Part shown: positions 18,834-29,873 of the stretch, one piece after another
How the letters are laid out: each line of letters begins with the position of its first letter
How positions within the stretch are numbered: the first letter of the stretch is position 1
DNA from: JBFXAF01 sp050184585
Lineage (GTDB): Bacteria > Pseudomonadota > Alphaproteobacteria > Rhizobiales > Rhizobiaceae
Direction of reading: 5' to 3'
Assembly (NCBI GenBank): GCA_050184585.1
Contig: JBFXAF010000003.1
Span: 489,869 to 553,868, forward strand
DNA: 64,000 nucleotides
Notes under the pieces: model-generated
Told to the model about the DNA's origin: nothing
Databases searched by the model: none
Seen by the model: the letters and a program-made list of their open reading frames with translations, nothing else
Made by a program: the position numbers and the translations under genes

Positions 18834-20317
18834 CAAGTCTCCGCCTCCGCCAGCCGTGCCGCGACCAGCAGCGCCAGCCGTGCCGCGACCTCATCCTTGT
18901 CCAGTTCGGGCCATTCCTCGACGCCGGCCGCGGAGACGATTCTGACGCGGTTGCGCGCGCCGCCCATGACGCCGCCCTTCCCGCCGATGCCGCTATCCTG
19001 CGACACGTCGTTGGCGACGATGATGTCGGCGCCCTTCTTCTTGAGTTTCGCCTGCGCGTTGGCGATGAGGTCGTTGGTCTCGGCCGCGAATCCGATGACA
19101 AGACGCGGCCGCTGCCCGTGATGCCCGACGCCGGCGAGGATGTCTGGGTTTTCGACCATCTTCAATGCAGGCGGTTCCGCCCCGGCCTGCTTCTTGATCT
19201 TGGTCTTCGCCTCCCCGTCGGTGCGCCAGTCCGCTACCGCGGCGACAAAGATTCCGGCGTCGGCGGGCAACCGCGCCTCGACGGCCGCTTGCATCTCTCG
19301 CGCGCTCTCGACACGGGTCACCGTGACGCCCTGCGGGTCAGGGATCGCCACGGGGCCGGTCACGAGCTGCACGTCGGCCCCGAGCCGCCGCAGGGCCGCC
19401 GCGATCGCATGTCCCTGCTTTCCCGACGAACGGTTGGCGATGTAGCGCACCGGGTCGATCGCCTCGTGGGTCGGTCCTGAGGTGACGACGATCTTCCGGC
19501 CGGCCAGCGGCTTCGGCCGGTCGTCGAGAAGCGCCTCGATTGCCGACACGATCTCCAGCGGTTCGGCCATGCGGCCTTCGCCAGCCTCTCCGCGCTCCGC
19601 CATCTCACCCTTGCTCGGTCCGACGAAGTGGATGCCGTCCTTGGCGAGGGTCGCGCGGTTCCGCCGGGTCGCCGGGTGCGACCACATCATCGGATTCATG
19701 GCCGGCGCCATCAGCACGCGCTTGTCGGTCGCCAGCAGCACGGCGGAGGCGAGATCGTTGGCGAGCCCGTTGGCGAGTTTGGCCATGAGGTCAGCGGTGG
19801 CTGGCGCGACGACGACCAGGTCCGCCTCCCGGGACAATCTGATATGGCCAACGTCGTGTTCCTCGGCACGGTCGAACAGCTCGGTGAAGACATGGTCGGC
19901 CGAGAGCGCGCCGACCGACAGGGCTGTCACGAATTCCTGCGCCGCGGTCGTCATGACGCAGCGCACCGCCGCCCCGCGCTCGCGCAGTCGCCGGATGAGG
20001 TCCAGCGATTTGTAGGCGGCGATGCCGCCTCCGACGATCAGCAGGACACGCCTGCCCGACAGGGCCGTTGCGATGTTCAGGGGCTTGTTGGCCAGGTTGC
20101 CACCGAGATGCTCGGCGCCTTCAAGGCGGGTTTCGATGTGTGAACGCATCGCCCGCGGCGAGCTGGCCGCCTGTACCGCATCGTCACGCTCGCTTCCGGC
20201 CGCCTGGTCCAGGATCGTCCGGACTTCCTGCTCGACCGACACGCCGTTGCCTGCGGCGCGCAATCGCAGCGCTTTCCTGGTCTCTTCATTGACGCCGCGG
20301 ATCGTCAGGGTCGCCAT
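18833..20317 (-). CDS. coaBC: CoaBC bifunctional enzyme with N-terminal ribbon-helix-helix domain
   Basis: A 494-residue protein. Residues 1-40 (TLTIRGVNEETRKALRLRAA and the following EVRTIL) look like a FitA-type ribbon-helix-helix DNA-binding domain. After a linker (41-85) comes phosphopantothenoylcysteine decarboxylase (about 88-265, with GHI at 157-159 and PAMNPMMW at 205-212), then phosphopantothenate-cysteine ligase with TSGPTHEAIDPVRYIANRSS. The enzyme makes 4'-phosphopantetheine for coenzyme A. CoaBC is normally about 400 residues, so the RHH part is an addition. Start: ATG at 20317 (a GTG at 20326 is also in frame). An 18-bp palindrome lies just upstream. Confidence 0.9.
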   Translation of the reverse strand: MATLTIRGVNEETRKALRLRAAGNGVSVEQEVRTILDQAAGSERDDAVQAASSPRAMRSHIETRLEGAEHLGGNLANKPLNIATALSGRRVLLIVGGGIAAYKSLDLIRRLRERGAAVRCVMTTAAQEFVTALSVGALSADHVFTELFDRAEEHDVGHIRLSREADLVVVAPATADLMAKLANGLANDLASAVLLATDKRVLMAPAMNPMMWSHPATRRNRATLAKDGIHFVGPSKGEMAERGEAGEGRMAEPLEIVSAIEALLDDRPKPLAGRKIVVTSGPTHEAIDPVRYIANRSSGKQGHAIAAALRRLGADVQLVTGPVAIPDPQGVTVTRVESAREMQAAVEARLPADAGIFVAAVADWRTDGEAKTKIKKQAGAEPPALKMVENPDILAGVGHHGQRPRLVIGFAAETNDLIANAQAKLKKKGADIIVANDVSQDSGIGGKGGVMGGARNRVRIVSAAGVEEWPELDKDEVAARLALLVAARLAEAET

Positions 20318-20349
20318 GCCATCCACCGGGAATGTTGCGCCAGCATGTA

Positions 20350-20367
20350 AGCATTGCTAGCAATGCT
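20350..20367. promoter_or_regulatory. 18-bp perfect palindrome upstream of coaBC (candidate RHH operator)
   Basis: The sequence AGCATTGCTAGCAATGCT is its own reverse complement. It lies in the 51-bp gap between the ubiB stop and the coaBC start, 33 bp from the chosen coaBC ATG. Its position and symmetry suit an operator for the ribbon-helix-helix domain fused to CoaBC, but that link is an inference. Confidence 0.55.
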
Positions 20368-20368
20368 G

Positions 20369-21958
20369 TCAAATGAGCAGACGGCTCAAGGTCCATGCGA
20401 TCCAGAGTGCCGCCGCCGCGATCACCCAGAGCGCGATCCTGCCCCAGCGCGTGGCCCGCGCCTCCGCCTTGCCGATCCGGCGCGCGGTCGCGTCGTCGAA
20501 GCGCAGGCCATGCTCGGCCATGGCGTCGATCTCGCGCGTCAGCCGCTCGGTGCGGGCCGCGAGGTCCGGCGCCTGCCTCAGCAGCGAGAGCAGCGCGGCG
20601 CCGCCTTCACGCGCGTCGTCGAGCAGGCCGCGCGGCCCGAGATTCTGGATGATCCAGGTCTTCACCACCGGCTCCGCCGTCTTCCACATGTTGAAGTGCG
20701 GATCGAGCGTGCGCGCCACCCCCTCGACCACGACCATGGTCTTCTGCAGCATCACCAGTTCGGGCCGGGTTTCCATGTCGAAGATTTCCGTCACCTCGAA
20801 CAGAAGGGTGAGCAGCCGCGCCATGGAGATCGTCTCGGCCGGCTGGCCGTGGATCGGCTCGCCAATGGCGCGGATCGCCTGGGCGAATGCGGCGACGTCA
20901 TGGGTGCGGGGCACGTAGCCGGCCTCGAAATGCACCTCCGCCACGCGTCGATAGTCGCGCGTGATGAATCCATGCAGGATTTCCGCCAGGAACCGCCGCT
21001 CCTTTCGCCCGAGCCGCCCCGAAATGCCGAGGTCGACCGCGACGATCGTCCCATCGGGCTCCACGAACAGGTTCCCTGGATGCATGTCGGCGTGGAAGAA
21101 GCCGTCGCGCAGCGTGTGCCTGAGGAACGACTGGACCAGCGTCGCGGCGATGGCCTCAAGGTCGTGGCCGGCCTGGCGGATGGCGGCGACGTCGCTCATC
21201 TTGGTCCCGTCGATCCATTCCATCGTCACGACGTCGCGGCCGGTCCGCGCCCAGTCGACGAAAGGCACGCGAAAGCCGGAATCGTCTCGGGTGTTCTCGC
21301 CGAGCTCAGACAGTGCCGCCGCCTCGAGCCTCAGGTCCATTTCGACCTTGGTGGTCTGCGCCAGCGTCTGTGTGACCTCGACAGGTCGCAGCCGCCGCGA
21401 CGACGGGATGAAGCGCTCCTGCAGCCGGGCGGCGAGGAAATAGCTTTCGAGATCCCGGTTGAACAGGCGGCGCACGCCTGGCCGGATGACCTTGACTGCC
21501 ATTTTGGTCAGGCGGCCGTCCGGCTCCATGACCTCCGCAGGATGCACCTGGGCGATGGAAGCGGCCGCGACCGGCTCGCCGAAGCTGGCGTACAGGTCTC
21601 CGATCGGCCGCCCGAGCGAGGCCTCGACCTGCGCCACCGCCGCCGCCTTCGGGAATGTGGCCATGCGGTCCTGCAACCGGGCGAGGTCGAGGGCGATGTC
21701 GTTGCCCACCACGTCGGGACGGGTGGCGAGGAACTGGCCGAGCTTCACCCACGAAGGCCCCAGTCGCGTCACCGCGGCCGCCAGCCGGTCGCTGCGGATC
21801 GACCCCTTCGCGCGACGGCGGGTCATCAACCGCGCCAGCCGCCATCCCGTTCGCGGGATTCCAGTGAGTTCTTCGCCGGGAATCGCCGCGATCACCCCCT
21901 CGCGGACGAGGATCCACCCAGCCCTGGCGAGCCGCCATGCCGCCCCGGCGGTGCTCAT
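20369..21958 (-). CDS. ubiB: Ubiquinone biosynthesis kinase-like protein UbiB
   Basis: A 529-residue ABC1/ADCK/UbiB atypical kinase required for ubiquinone synthesis. The KxGQ family motif is present as VKLGQFLATRPD, and the FFHADMHPGNLFV catalytic-loop and VDLG metal-binding segments follow. Two hydrophobic segments close the C-terminus (ALWVIAAAALWIAWTL), consistent with membrane attachment. It lies 13 bp downstream of ubiE, the standard pairing. Confidence 0.95.
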   Translation of the reverse strand: MSTAGAAWRLARAGWILVREGVIAAIPGEELTGIPRTGWRLARLMTRRRAKGSIRSDRLAAAVTRLGPSWVKLGQFLATRPDVVGNDIALDLARLQDRMATFPKAAAVAQVEASLGRPIGDLYASFGEPVAAASIAQVHPAEVMEPDGRLTKMAVKVIRPGVRRLFNRDLESYFLAARLQERFIPSSRRLRPVEVTQTLAQTTKVEMDLRLEAAALSELGENTRDDSGFRVPFVDWARTGRDVVTMEWIDGTKMSDVAAIRQAGHDLEAIAATLVQSFLRHTLRDGFFHADMHPGNLFVEPDGTIVAVDLGISGRLGRKERRFLAEILHGFITRDYRRVAEVHFEAGYVPRTHDVAAFAQAIRAIGEPIHGQPAETISMARLLTLLFEVTEIFDMETRPELVMLQKTMVVVEGVARTLDPHFNMWKTAEPVVKTWIIQNLGPRGLLDDAREGGAALLSLLRQAPDLAARTERLTREIDAMAEHGLRFDDATARRIGKAEARATRWGRIALWVIAAAALWIAWTLSRLLI

Positions 21959-21971
21959 CGCGGGCCGGCCG

Positions 21972-22748
21972 TCAAAGTTTCCAGCCAGAATGCAGCGCGG
22001 CGATGCCGCCCGTGTAGGTGCGCCAGGTCACGCGGTCCAGGCCGGCCCTGCGGATCATCTCTGCGAAATCCGCCTGGCTGGGAAATTTTCGGATCGATTC
22101 CACCAGATACGCATAGGGTTCGCTATCCCCGGTCACCATCCGGCCGATCCTCGGGATCGCGCTGAACGACCATGTCTCGTAGACCCGGTCGAGAAGCGGC
22201 GTGTCGACTTCGGAGAACTCGAGGCACAGGAATCGTCCTCCCCGCTTGAGCACTCGGTGGGCTTCGGCCAGGGCAACGTCGATGCGGGGTACGTTGCGGA
22301 TGCCGAAGGCAACCGTGTACGCATCGAAGCTCGCGTCCGGAAATGGCAGTTCCTCCGCGTTCGCCTCGATGAAATCGATGCTTTGACCGAGACCACGTTT
22401 GGCGGTGCGCTCGCGCCCGACCGAAAGCATCGCCCCGTTGATGTCGAGCACGGTTGCCTGGGCAGCCCCGCCCGAGGCATCGACGATGCGCGTGGCGATG
22501 TCGCCCGTGCCTCCGGCCACGTCGAGCACGCGCCAGGCGCCGCGCGACGGCGGATTGAGCCACGACACCATCGCGTCCTTCCACAGCCGGTGAAGCCCGC
22601 CCGACATCAGGTCGTTCATCAGGTCGTAGCGATCGGCGACGCGGTCGAAGACGCGGTTGACCAGACCCTGCTTCTCGGACGGGATGACTGCGCGGAATCC
22701 ATATGATCCCTCCATTCCGCCATCAGCCGTCGTACGCTCACCTGACAT
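21972..22748 (-). CDS. ubiE: Ubiquinone/menaquinone methyltransferase UbiE
   Basis: A 258-residue SAM-dependent C-methyltransferase for the ubiquinone ring. The SAM motif is [11 protein letters not shown], and the family signatures [18 protein letters not shown] and the later LEFSEVD are present. It is the first gene of the ubiE-ubiB-coaBC-acetyltransferase run and is divergent from add, with about 120 bp between the two start codons. Confidence 0.95.
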   Translation of the reverse strand: MSGERTTADGGMEGSYGFRAVIPSEKQGLVNRVFDRVADRYDLMNDLMSGGLHRLWKDAMVSWLNPPSRGAWRVLDVAGGTGDIATRIVDASGGAAQATVLDINGAMLSVGRERTAKRGLGQSIDFIEANAEELPFPDASFDAYTVAFGIRNVPRIDVALAEAHRVLKRGGRFLCLEFSEVDTPLLDRVYETWSFSAIPRIGRMVTGDSEPYAYLVESIRKFPSQADFAEMIRRAGLDRVTWRTYTGGIAALHSGWKL

Positions 22749-22870
22749 CTTCGTGTCCGTTCGAAATCGGCGGGACCATAGCCGATGAAAGGTGGCGGCG
22801 CTATTGTCGGTGGCGCGGCCAAGAATCGCGCCCCAGGATCATGTCTGGCGGCGCCGGCGGGACGGAGACG

Positions 22871-23842
22871 ATGCTTCTCAAGGCTGAGCTTCATTGCCAC
22901 ATCGAGGGCGCTGCGCCGCCCGAACTGGTGATGCGGCAGGCCGCCCGGTACGGAGCCGACGCCTCGCCGTTCATCCGCGACGGCGCGTTCGTTTGGCACG
23001 ACTTCGCGTCGTTCCTCGCCGCCTACGACTTCGCCGCCGACCTGTTCCGCAGCGAGGAGGACTATGCCCGCCTCGTCGAGCACTATCTGACGAGTCTCGC
23101 CCGCGAAGGCGCGATCTATTCCGAGGTCTTCATCTCGCCCGACCACGCCGTGAAGGCCGGTCTGTCGCCGCAGGCCTATACGAACGCGCTCGGCGAGGGA
23201 ATCGGCCGGGCGCGAGCGAAGACCGGCATCGAGGGCCGGATGATCGTCACCGGCGTGCGCCACTTTGGCGTCGAATCGGTCGAGGCGGCGGCCCGTTTCG
23301 CCGCCAGGTGCGGCCACCCGCTGGTGACGGGATTCGGCATGGCCGGGGAGGAGAGATTCGGCGAGACCGAGGACTACGTCCGCGCCTTCGAGATTGCCCG
23401 CGAGGCGGGCCTGGGCATCACGGTCCACGCCGGCGAACTTGCGGGCTGGGAGAGCGTCGAGGCCGCCCTCGATCATCTGAGACCCGCCCGCCTGGGCCAC
23501 GGCGTACGCGCGATCGAGAACGCCGAACTCGTCAGGCGCATCGCCGCGGAGAAGATCGTCCTGGAAGTCTGCCCGGTATCGAATGTCGCGCTCGACGTCT
23601 TCCCGACCTTCGCCGATCATCCGTTTCCGAAGCTGAAGGAGGCTGGTTGCAGGGTGACGCTCAGCTCCGACGACCCACCCTACTTCGCCACCAGCCTGAA
23701 GCACGAGTACGACGTCGCGGCGACGCATTTTGGCATGGACGCCAGGGCATTGACCGCCGTCACCCGGACCGCGCTCGAGTCGGCCTTCGTCGACAGGAAG
23801 ACGCGGACCGCGCTCCTCGCGCGTCTCGACGCCGGGCGTTGA
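22871..23842 (+). CDS. add: Adenosine deaminase
   Basis: A 323-residue zinc-dependent hydrolase that converts adenosine to inosine. Zinc and catalytic residues are visible: H8 and H10 (LHCHIEG), H186 and E189 (VHAGEL), H210 (LGHGV) and D267/D268 (SSDDPPYF). The ATG at 22871 is chosen because GGACGGAG lies a few bases before it; an earlier in-frame ATG at 22841 lacks a good site. The enzyme fits the nucleoside salvage cluster that follows. Adenine deaminase is a less likely alternative within the same family. Confidence 0.9.
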   Translation: MLLKAELHCHIEGAAPPELVMRQAARYGADASPFIRDGAFVWHDFASFLAAYDFAADLFRSEEDYARLVEHYLTSLAREGAIYSEVFISPDHAVKAGLSPQAYTNALGEGIGRARAKTGIEGRMIVTGVRHFGVESVEAAARFAARCGHPLVTGFGMAGEERFGETEDYVRAFEIAREAGLGITVHAGELAGWESVEAALDHLRPARLGHGVRAIENAELVRRIAAEKIVLEVCPVSNVALDVFPTFADHPFPKLKEAGCRVTLSSDDPPYFATSLKHEYDVAATHFGMDARALTAVTRTALESAFVDRKTRTALLARLDAGR

Positions 23843-23936
23843 CCGAAAACTGTGGTCGGCGTGGTCGTTGCGGGTTCCGCCCGCGCCGGGCAGGCAATAG
23901 GATACGCGACAGGCCAGCCGATCCCGGGAGTTCTCC

Positions 23937-24566
23937 ATGCAGGGCGTCACCGTCGTCGACCATCCGCTCGTCCAGCACAAGCTGACCATCATGCGCAACA
24001 AGGAGACGTCGACGGCCGGCTTCCGCCGGCTGCTGCGCGAGATATCGCTCCTGCTCGGCTATGAGGTGACGCGCAATCTGGAACTCACCAAGACCCGCAT
24101 CGAGACACCGCTCGAGCCGATGGATGCGCCGATCCTGGAAGGCAAGAAACTCGTCTTCGCCTCGGTCCTGCGCGCCGGGAACGGGCTGCTGGAAGGGCTG
24201 CTGGACCTGGTGCCGGCGGCCCGCGTCGCCCATATCGGCCTCTATCGCGACCATGATACGCTGGAGGCGGTGGAGTATTTCTTCAAGGCGCCGAGCGACC
24301 TCGCGGACCGCCTCGTCATCGTCGTCGACCCCATGCTGGCCACCGCCAACTCCGCCATCGCGGCGATCGACAAGTTGAAGGGCCGCGGCGCGACCAACAT
24401 GCGCTACCTTTGCCTGCTGGCGGCGCCAGAGGGGATCAAGCGCTTCACCGACGCCCATCCCGACGTCCCGGTCTACACCGCGGCGATCGACAGCCATTTG
24501 AACGAGAAAGGCTACATCGTGCCGGGCCTCGGCGACGCCGGCGACCGCATGTACGGGACGAAGTGA
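23937..24566 (+). CDS. upp: Uracil phosphoribosyltransferase
   Basis: A 209-residue enzyme converting uracil and PRPP to UMP. The PRPP-binding loop is [12 protein letters not shown] and the C-terminal uracil-binding [13 protein letters not shown] is intact. It follows add on the same strand after 94 bp, and completes the salvage route from imported pyrimidine nucleosides through the deoA product uracil. Confidence 0.95.
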   Translation: MQGVTVVDHPLVQHKLTIMRNKETSTAGFRRLLREISLLLGYEVTRNLELTKTRIETPLEPMDAPILEGKKLVFASVLRAGNGLLEGLLDLVPAARVAHIGLYRDHDTLEAVEYFFKAPSDLADRLVIVVDPMLATANSAIAAIDKLKGRGATNMRYLCLLAAPEGIKRFTDAHPDVPVYTAAIDSHLNEKGYIVPGLGDAGDRMYGTK

Positions 24567-24669
24567 GGCGGTTGACGGTTCGTTAACGATGCCGGCCGGC
24601 CGGCGCCAACCGTTAAGCCTGCACACACCCTGAGGGCGTTAGGGTCGCCAACCTATCGCGGACCCGACC

Positions 24670-25233
24670 ATGCTGCGCAAGCTCATACTCCTTGGCGTCT
24701 TTGCCGGTTCCTCGGCGTCGATCCCCATCCTCTACCAGGCCAACCCCGAGGCGTTTCATCAACTGGTCGCCGAAGGGCCGAGCGAAGCTCCGGACCCGGC
24801 CGCGGTCGCCGTCGCGCCGAGGGTCGCGGTGGCCATGGCCCAGCCTGAGGAACAGCTCCTTGGCCGCAAGGTCCGCTTGGCCGCCGATGCGCGCGGTCAC
24901 TTCATGGCCGGCTTCAAGCTCAATGGACGGCAGGTCGAGGCGCTGGTCGATACCGGTGCGACGCTGGTCGCCATCAACGTGTCGACTGCGCGCCGGATCG
25001 GCCTTGCACTGACGGCGGCTGACTACAAATACACGGTGGAGACCGCGAACGGGCAGGCGCGCGCCGCCGCGGTCACGCTGAACAGCCTGCAGATCGGCCG
25101 CATCTTCGTGGAGAACGTCGACGCCGTCGTGCTCGACGACGCCGCGCTGAAGACGACGCTCGTCGGCATGAGCTTCCTCGGCAGGCTCGACAAGTTCCAG
25201 ATCGAGAACGGCTCGCTGCTGCTGGTGCAATAG
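24670..25233 (+). CDS. Clan AA retropepsin-like aspartic protease (TIGR02281 type)
   Basis: A 187-residue protein with an N-terminal membrane segment (LILLGVFAGSSASIPIL) and a single retropepsin-type aspartic protease domain. The active-site Asp is D94 in ALVDTGATLVAI; the second hallmark GMSFLGRL lies near 170. Single-domain proteins of this kind act as dimers, here on the periplasmic side. Its stop codon (25231-25233) directly abuts the stop of deoA on the other strand. Confidence 0.85.
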   Translation: MLRKLILLGVFAGSSASIPILYQANPEAFHQLVAEGPSEAPDPAAVAVAPRVAVAMAQPEEQLLGRKVRLAADARGHFMAGFKLNGRQVEALVDTGATLVAINVSTARRIGLALTAADYKYTVETANGQARAAAVTLNSLQIGRIFVENVDAVVLDDAALKTTLVGMSFLGRLDKFQIENGSLLLVQ

Positions 25234-26553
<1,320 letters not shown>

Positions 26554-26555
26554 GA

Positions 26556-27362
26556 CTATGCGTCCAGCATCCGGCCCCGGAAAAGCTCGCGCAGGATCGT
26601 CGCGACCTTGCGACCGCCGAGCGGCGCCATGTCCTTGGTCTCCTCGTGGGAAAGTTCGGCGCCGGTCATGCCGGCGGCCAGATTGGTGACGACCGAGCAG
26701 GCGGCGACGCGCAGGCCGAGGAAACGCGCCAGGATCACCTCCGGCACGGTGGACATGCCGACAGCGTTGGCTCCCATGGTCCGCGCCATCCGGATTTCGG
26801 CCGGCGTCTCGAAGGAGGGTCCGGAGAACCACATATAGACGCCTTCGTGGAGCTTCGTCCCGGTCGCCGACGCTGCCTTGCGCAGGGCGTCCTTCATGCC
26901 TGCGTCATAGGCTTCGGTCAGGCCGACGAAGCGACGGTCGGTGGGCTCGCCGAACAGGGGATTGGACCCGGAGAAGTTGATGTGGTCGGTGATCATCATC
27001 ACCGAACCGGGGCCCATGCCGGGGTCGACGGAGCCCGCCGCGTTGGTGAGGATCAGCCGGCTCACGCCGAGACCGGCGAGAGCCTCCAGAGCCGGACGCA
27101 TCGCGGCGGCGTCGCCATGCTCGTAATAATGCGCGCGGCCTGCGAGCATCAGCACGGGCTGTCCGCCGAAACGTCCGGCGACGACCTGCCCCGCATGGCC
27201 GGTCACGCCGCTCCTCGGGAAGCCCGGAATGTCGGCATACGGAATGCGCTGTGCATCATCGACCTCGTCGACGAGACCGCCGAGCCCGGAGCCCAGAACC
27301 AGCGCCGTCGACGCGGCGAACCCTCCGAGACGTTCCACGAGCCGGTCGACGGCTTCCTTCAT
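26556..27362 (-). CDS. punA: Purine-nucleoside phosphorylase
   Basis: A 268-residue trimeric-type purine nucleoside phosphorylase that converts inosine and guanosine to free bases and ribose-1-phosphate. The phosphate loop GSGLGGLVD (24-32), the LTNAAGS segment and the C-terminal SHEET-like SHEETKDMA are typical of the PNP I family. It overlaps cdd by 4 bp (ATGA) and precedes deoA by 2 bp. Confidence 0.93.
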   Translation of the reverse strand: MKEAVDRLVERLGGFAASTALVLGSGLGGLVDEVDDAQRIPYADIPGFPRSGVTGHAGQVVAGRFGGQPVLMLAGRAHYYEHGDAAAMRPALEALAGLGVSRLILTNAAGSVDPGMGPGSVMMITDHINFSGSNPLFGEPTDRRFVGLTEAYDAGMKDALRKAASATGTKLHEGVYMWFSGPSFETPAEIRMARTMGANAVGMSTVPEVILARFLGLRVAACSVVTNLAAGMTGAELSHEETKDMAPLGGRKVATILRELFRGRMLDA

Positions 27363-27751
27363 TTCAGCAGGTCTCCGCGAAAGCCGAAGGGCAGGAGATC
27401 GGCCATTGTCACCGTCTCTGCGACCCCGGTCTCGTCGCAGAGGTGGACGGGCGTTTCAGGTCCGGCGAACTCCGCCAGCCGTTGGCGGCAGCCTCCGCAG
27501 GGCGTCACCCTAGCCATGCGTTCGGCGACCACGGCAATTTCGGCGATCCTGCCGCCGCCGCCCATGACGTAATGGCCGAGCGCCGTGGTCTCCGCGCACC
27601 AGCCCTCGGGGTAGGAAGCGACTTCGATGTTGGCGCCTGTGAAGATGCGACCATCCTCCGTCCGGATCGCGGCGCCGACTGGAAACTTCGAATAGGGCGC
27701 ATGACATTTCGCCATGGCGTCCTTCGCCGCGAGGAACAGGTCGTGCGACAT
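27359..27751 (-). CDS. cdd: Cytidine deaminase
   Basis: A 130-residue homotetrameric-type cytidine deaminase. The zinc site is C52 and E54 (CAETTAL) with C85 and C88 (TPCGGCRQ). The start ATG is 2 bp downstream of the permease stop. It converts cytidine to uridine in the same operon as the importer and the two phosphorylases. Confidence 0.95.
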   Translation of the reverse strand: MSHDLFLAAKDAMAKCHAPYSKFPVGAAIRTEDGRIFTGANIEVASYPEGWCAETTALGHYVMGGGGRIAEIAVVAERMARVTPCGGCRQRLAEFAGPETPVHLCDETGVAETVTMADLLPFGFRGDLLK

Positions 27752-27753
27752 GC

Positions 27754-28734
27754 CTAGCGTTCCTTGACGTAGGGCACGCCGCCGGCACGTGGCGGGATGG
27801 CCTTGCCGATGAACCCTGCAAGCAGGACCACCGTCAGGATGAAGGGCAGGGCGTTGATCAGTTGCACGGGCACCTTGCCGACGAGCGGCCAGGCGAGGCC
27901 CTGGAAGCGGATCGAGGTCGCGTCGAGGAAACCGAACAGCAGGCAGGCGAACATGGCCGGAACCGGCTTCCACTTGGCGAAGATCAGCGCCGCCAGAGCG
28001 ATGAAGCCCTTGCCGGCCGTCATGTCCTTCACGAAGCCGGCATTCTGGGCGACGGAAAGATAGGCGCCCGCGATGCCGGTCAGGATGCCCGTGCAGATCA
28101 CCGCCCGGTAGCGCAGCCAGGGCACGGAGATACCGGCCGTGTCGACGGCGGCCGGATTCTCGCCCACCGCTCTCAGCCGCAACCCGAAGCGGGTCCGGTA
28201 GAGCGCCCACCAAGTGAAGGGGACCATGGCGAAGGCGAAATAGACAAGGATCGAGTGGCCGGAGATCAGTTCCGAATAGATCATGCCGATGACCGGCACG
28301 TCGCGCACCGCCTCGGCGCCCGGCAAGGTGATCGCCTCGAAGCGGGAAGGCCCGGAAAGCGCCGGTGTCCGACCGCCTTGGCTGAACCATGCCTGGCCGA
28401 GGATGATGGTGGAGCCGGCGGCGACGAAGTTGATCGCCACGCCCGACACGATCTGGTTGCCGCGATGGGTGATCGAGGCGAAGCCGTGAACCAGCGCGAG
28501 GAAGATCGCGATGAGGATCGCGGCCACCAGCCCGATCCAGGCTGCGGCCGGATAGCCGTTGGCCGCGGCCCATGCGGCGGCCGACGCGCCGGCGAACGCG
28601 CCGGCCAGCATCTTGCCCTCGAGCCCGATGTCGAAGACGCCGGCCCGCTCGCTGTAAAGGCCGGCGAGACAGGCGAGCAGCAGGGGCACCGACACTCGCA
28701 GCGTCGCGTCGAGCAGCTGGATGAGCACGTCCAT
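27754..28734 (-). CDS. Nucleoside ABC importer permease
   Basis: A 326-residue BPD_transp_2 permease with about eight to ten hydrophobic segments. It opens with LLDATLRVSVPLLLACLAGL and the conserved FDIGLEGKML stretch. This family partners BMP (Med/PnrA-like) binding proteins for purine and pyrimidine nucleosides. It overlaps the next permease by one base and precedes cdd by 2 bp. Confidence 0.9.
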   Translation of the reverse strand: MDVLIQLLDATLRVSVPLLLACLAGLYSERAGVFDIGLEGKMLAGAFAGASAAAWAAANGYPAAAWIGLVAAILIAIFLALVHGFASITHRGNQIVSGVAINFVAAGSTIILGQAWFSQGGRTPALSGPSRFEAITLPGAEAVRDVPVIGMIYSELISGHSILVYFAFAMVPFTWWALYRTRFGLRLRAVGENPAAVDTAGISVPWLRYRAVICTGILTGIAGAYLSVAQNAGFVKDMTAGKGFIALAALIFAKWKPVPAMFACLLFGFLDATSIRFQGLAWPLVGKVPVQLINALPFILTVVLLAGFIGKAIPPRAGGVPYVKER

Positions 28735-29873
28735 CAGGCGCGCTCCCCCTTGGCGGTCGTCATGCCGACGGCCCGCGGGCTGATGGACGCCACGAGTCCG
28801 GCGATCGTCGGCCGGAACATATGCTCGAGCGCGCCGGCGAACAGGATGACGAGCCCCTGGATGATGACGATCATGTCGCGGGAGATGTTAGGCATCTCGA
28901 AGGCGAGTTCGGCGCCGCCCTGGTAGAGCATGCCGAAGAGTATCGCCGCCGGCACGATGCCTGCGGGATGCGAGCGGCCCATCAGCGCCACCGCGATGCC
29001 GACGAAGCCGGCGCCGGCGACGAAGTCGAGCGCCACCCTGTGCTGGTCGCCCATGATCGGGTTGAGCGCCATCATGCCGGCGAGCGCGCCGGAGATCATC
29101 ATGGTGACGATGATGATCCGCGCCTCGGATATGCCGGCGTAGCGCGCGGCCTTGGGCGAGAAGCCGAAGGTGCGGATTTCGTAGCCGAGCCTGGTGCGCC
29201 AGATCAGCGCCCACACGACCACCGCAGCAACCAGCGCCAGCAGAAACGAGATGTTGAGCGGCGCGGAGCGCACGGTCATGCCCATCGCCTCGAGCAGCCA
29301 GTTGAGCTTCGGCAGGTGCGCGCCTTCGAGAAGCGTTCGGGTCTGCGGGGCCATCGACCCCGCGGGTTTCAGCACGTCGACCAGCAGATAGACCATCGCG
29401 CTGGCGGCGATGAAGTTGAACATGATGGTCGTGATGACGATGTGGGAGCCGCGCTTGGCCTGGAGATAGGCCGGCACGAGCGCCCACAGGGCGCCCGTCG
29501 CGCCCGCTGCGATGATCGCCAGCGGAAAGGTCAGCCACCACGGCGCCGACGCGTCGAGCGTCAGCGCGACCACGGCGACGCCGAGACCCGCGATGTAGGC
29601 CTGACCTTCGCCGCCGATGTTGAACAGTCCGCCGTGGAAGGCCACGGCCACGGCGAGCCCCGTGAAGATGAAGTTGGTCGCGTAGAACAGCGTGTAGGCG
29701 ATGTTCTGCCCGCCGCCGAAGGCGCCCTCGAACAGGATCTGCGCGGCGCGCAGCGGATTCTCTCCGACCAGGAGCACGACCAGCCCGGCGACGAAGAAGG
29801 CGACGAAGAGGTTGATGAGCGGGATCAGCCCGTAGTCGACCCAGCGCGGCAGCTTGGCGTATGGCGTGCTCAT
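28734..29873 (-). CDS. Nucleoside ABC importer permease
   Basis: A 379-residue second permease of the same BPD_transp_2 class, with the conserved GLFNIGGEGQAYIAGLG segment and multiple membrane helices. The heterodimer with the 27754-28734 product forms the channel. It overlaps the ATPase gene by 4 bp (ATGA), so the three transport genes are coupled. Confidence 0.9.
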   Translation of the reverse strand: MSTPYAKLPRWVDYGLIPLINLFVAFFVAGLVVLLVGENPLRAAQILFEGAFGGGQNIAYTLFYATNFIFTGLAVAVAFHGGLFNIGGEGQAYIAGLGVAVVALTLDASAPWWLTFPLAIIAAGATGALWALVPAYLQAKRGSHIVITTIMFNFIAASAMVYLLVDVLKPAGSMAPQTRTLLEGAHLPKLNWLLEAMGMTVRSAPLNISFLLALVAAVVVWALIWRTRLGYEIRTFGFSPKAARYAGISEARIIIVTMMISGALAGMMALNPIMGDQHRVALDFVAGAGFVGIAVALMGRSHPAGIVPAAILFGMLYQGGAELAFEMPNISRDMIVIIQGLVILFAGALEHMFRPTIAGLVASISPRAVGMTTAKGERA

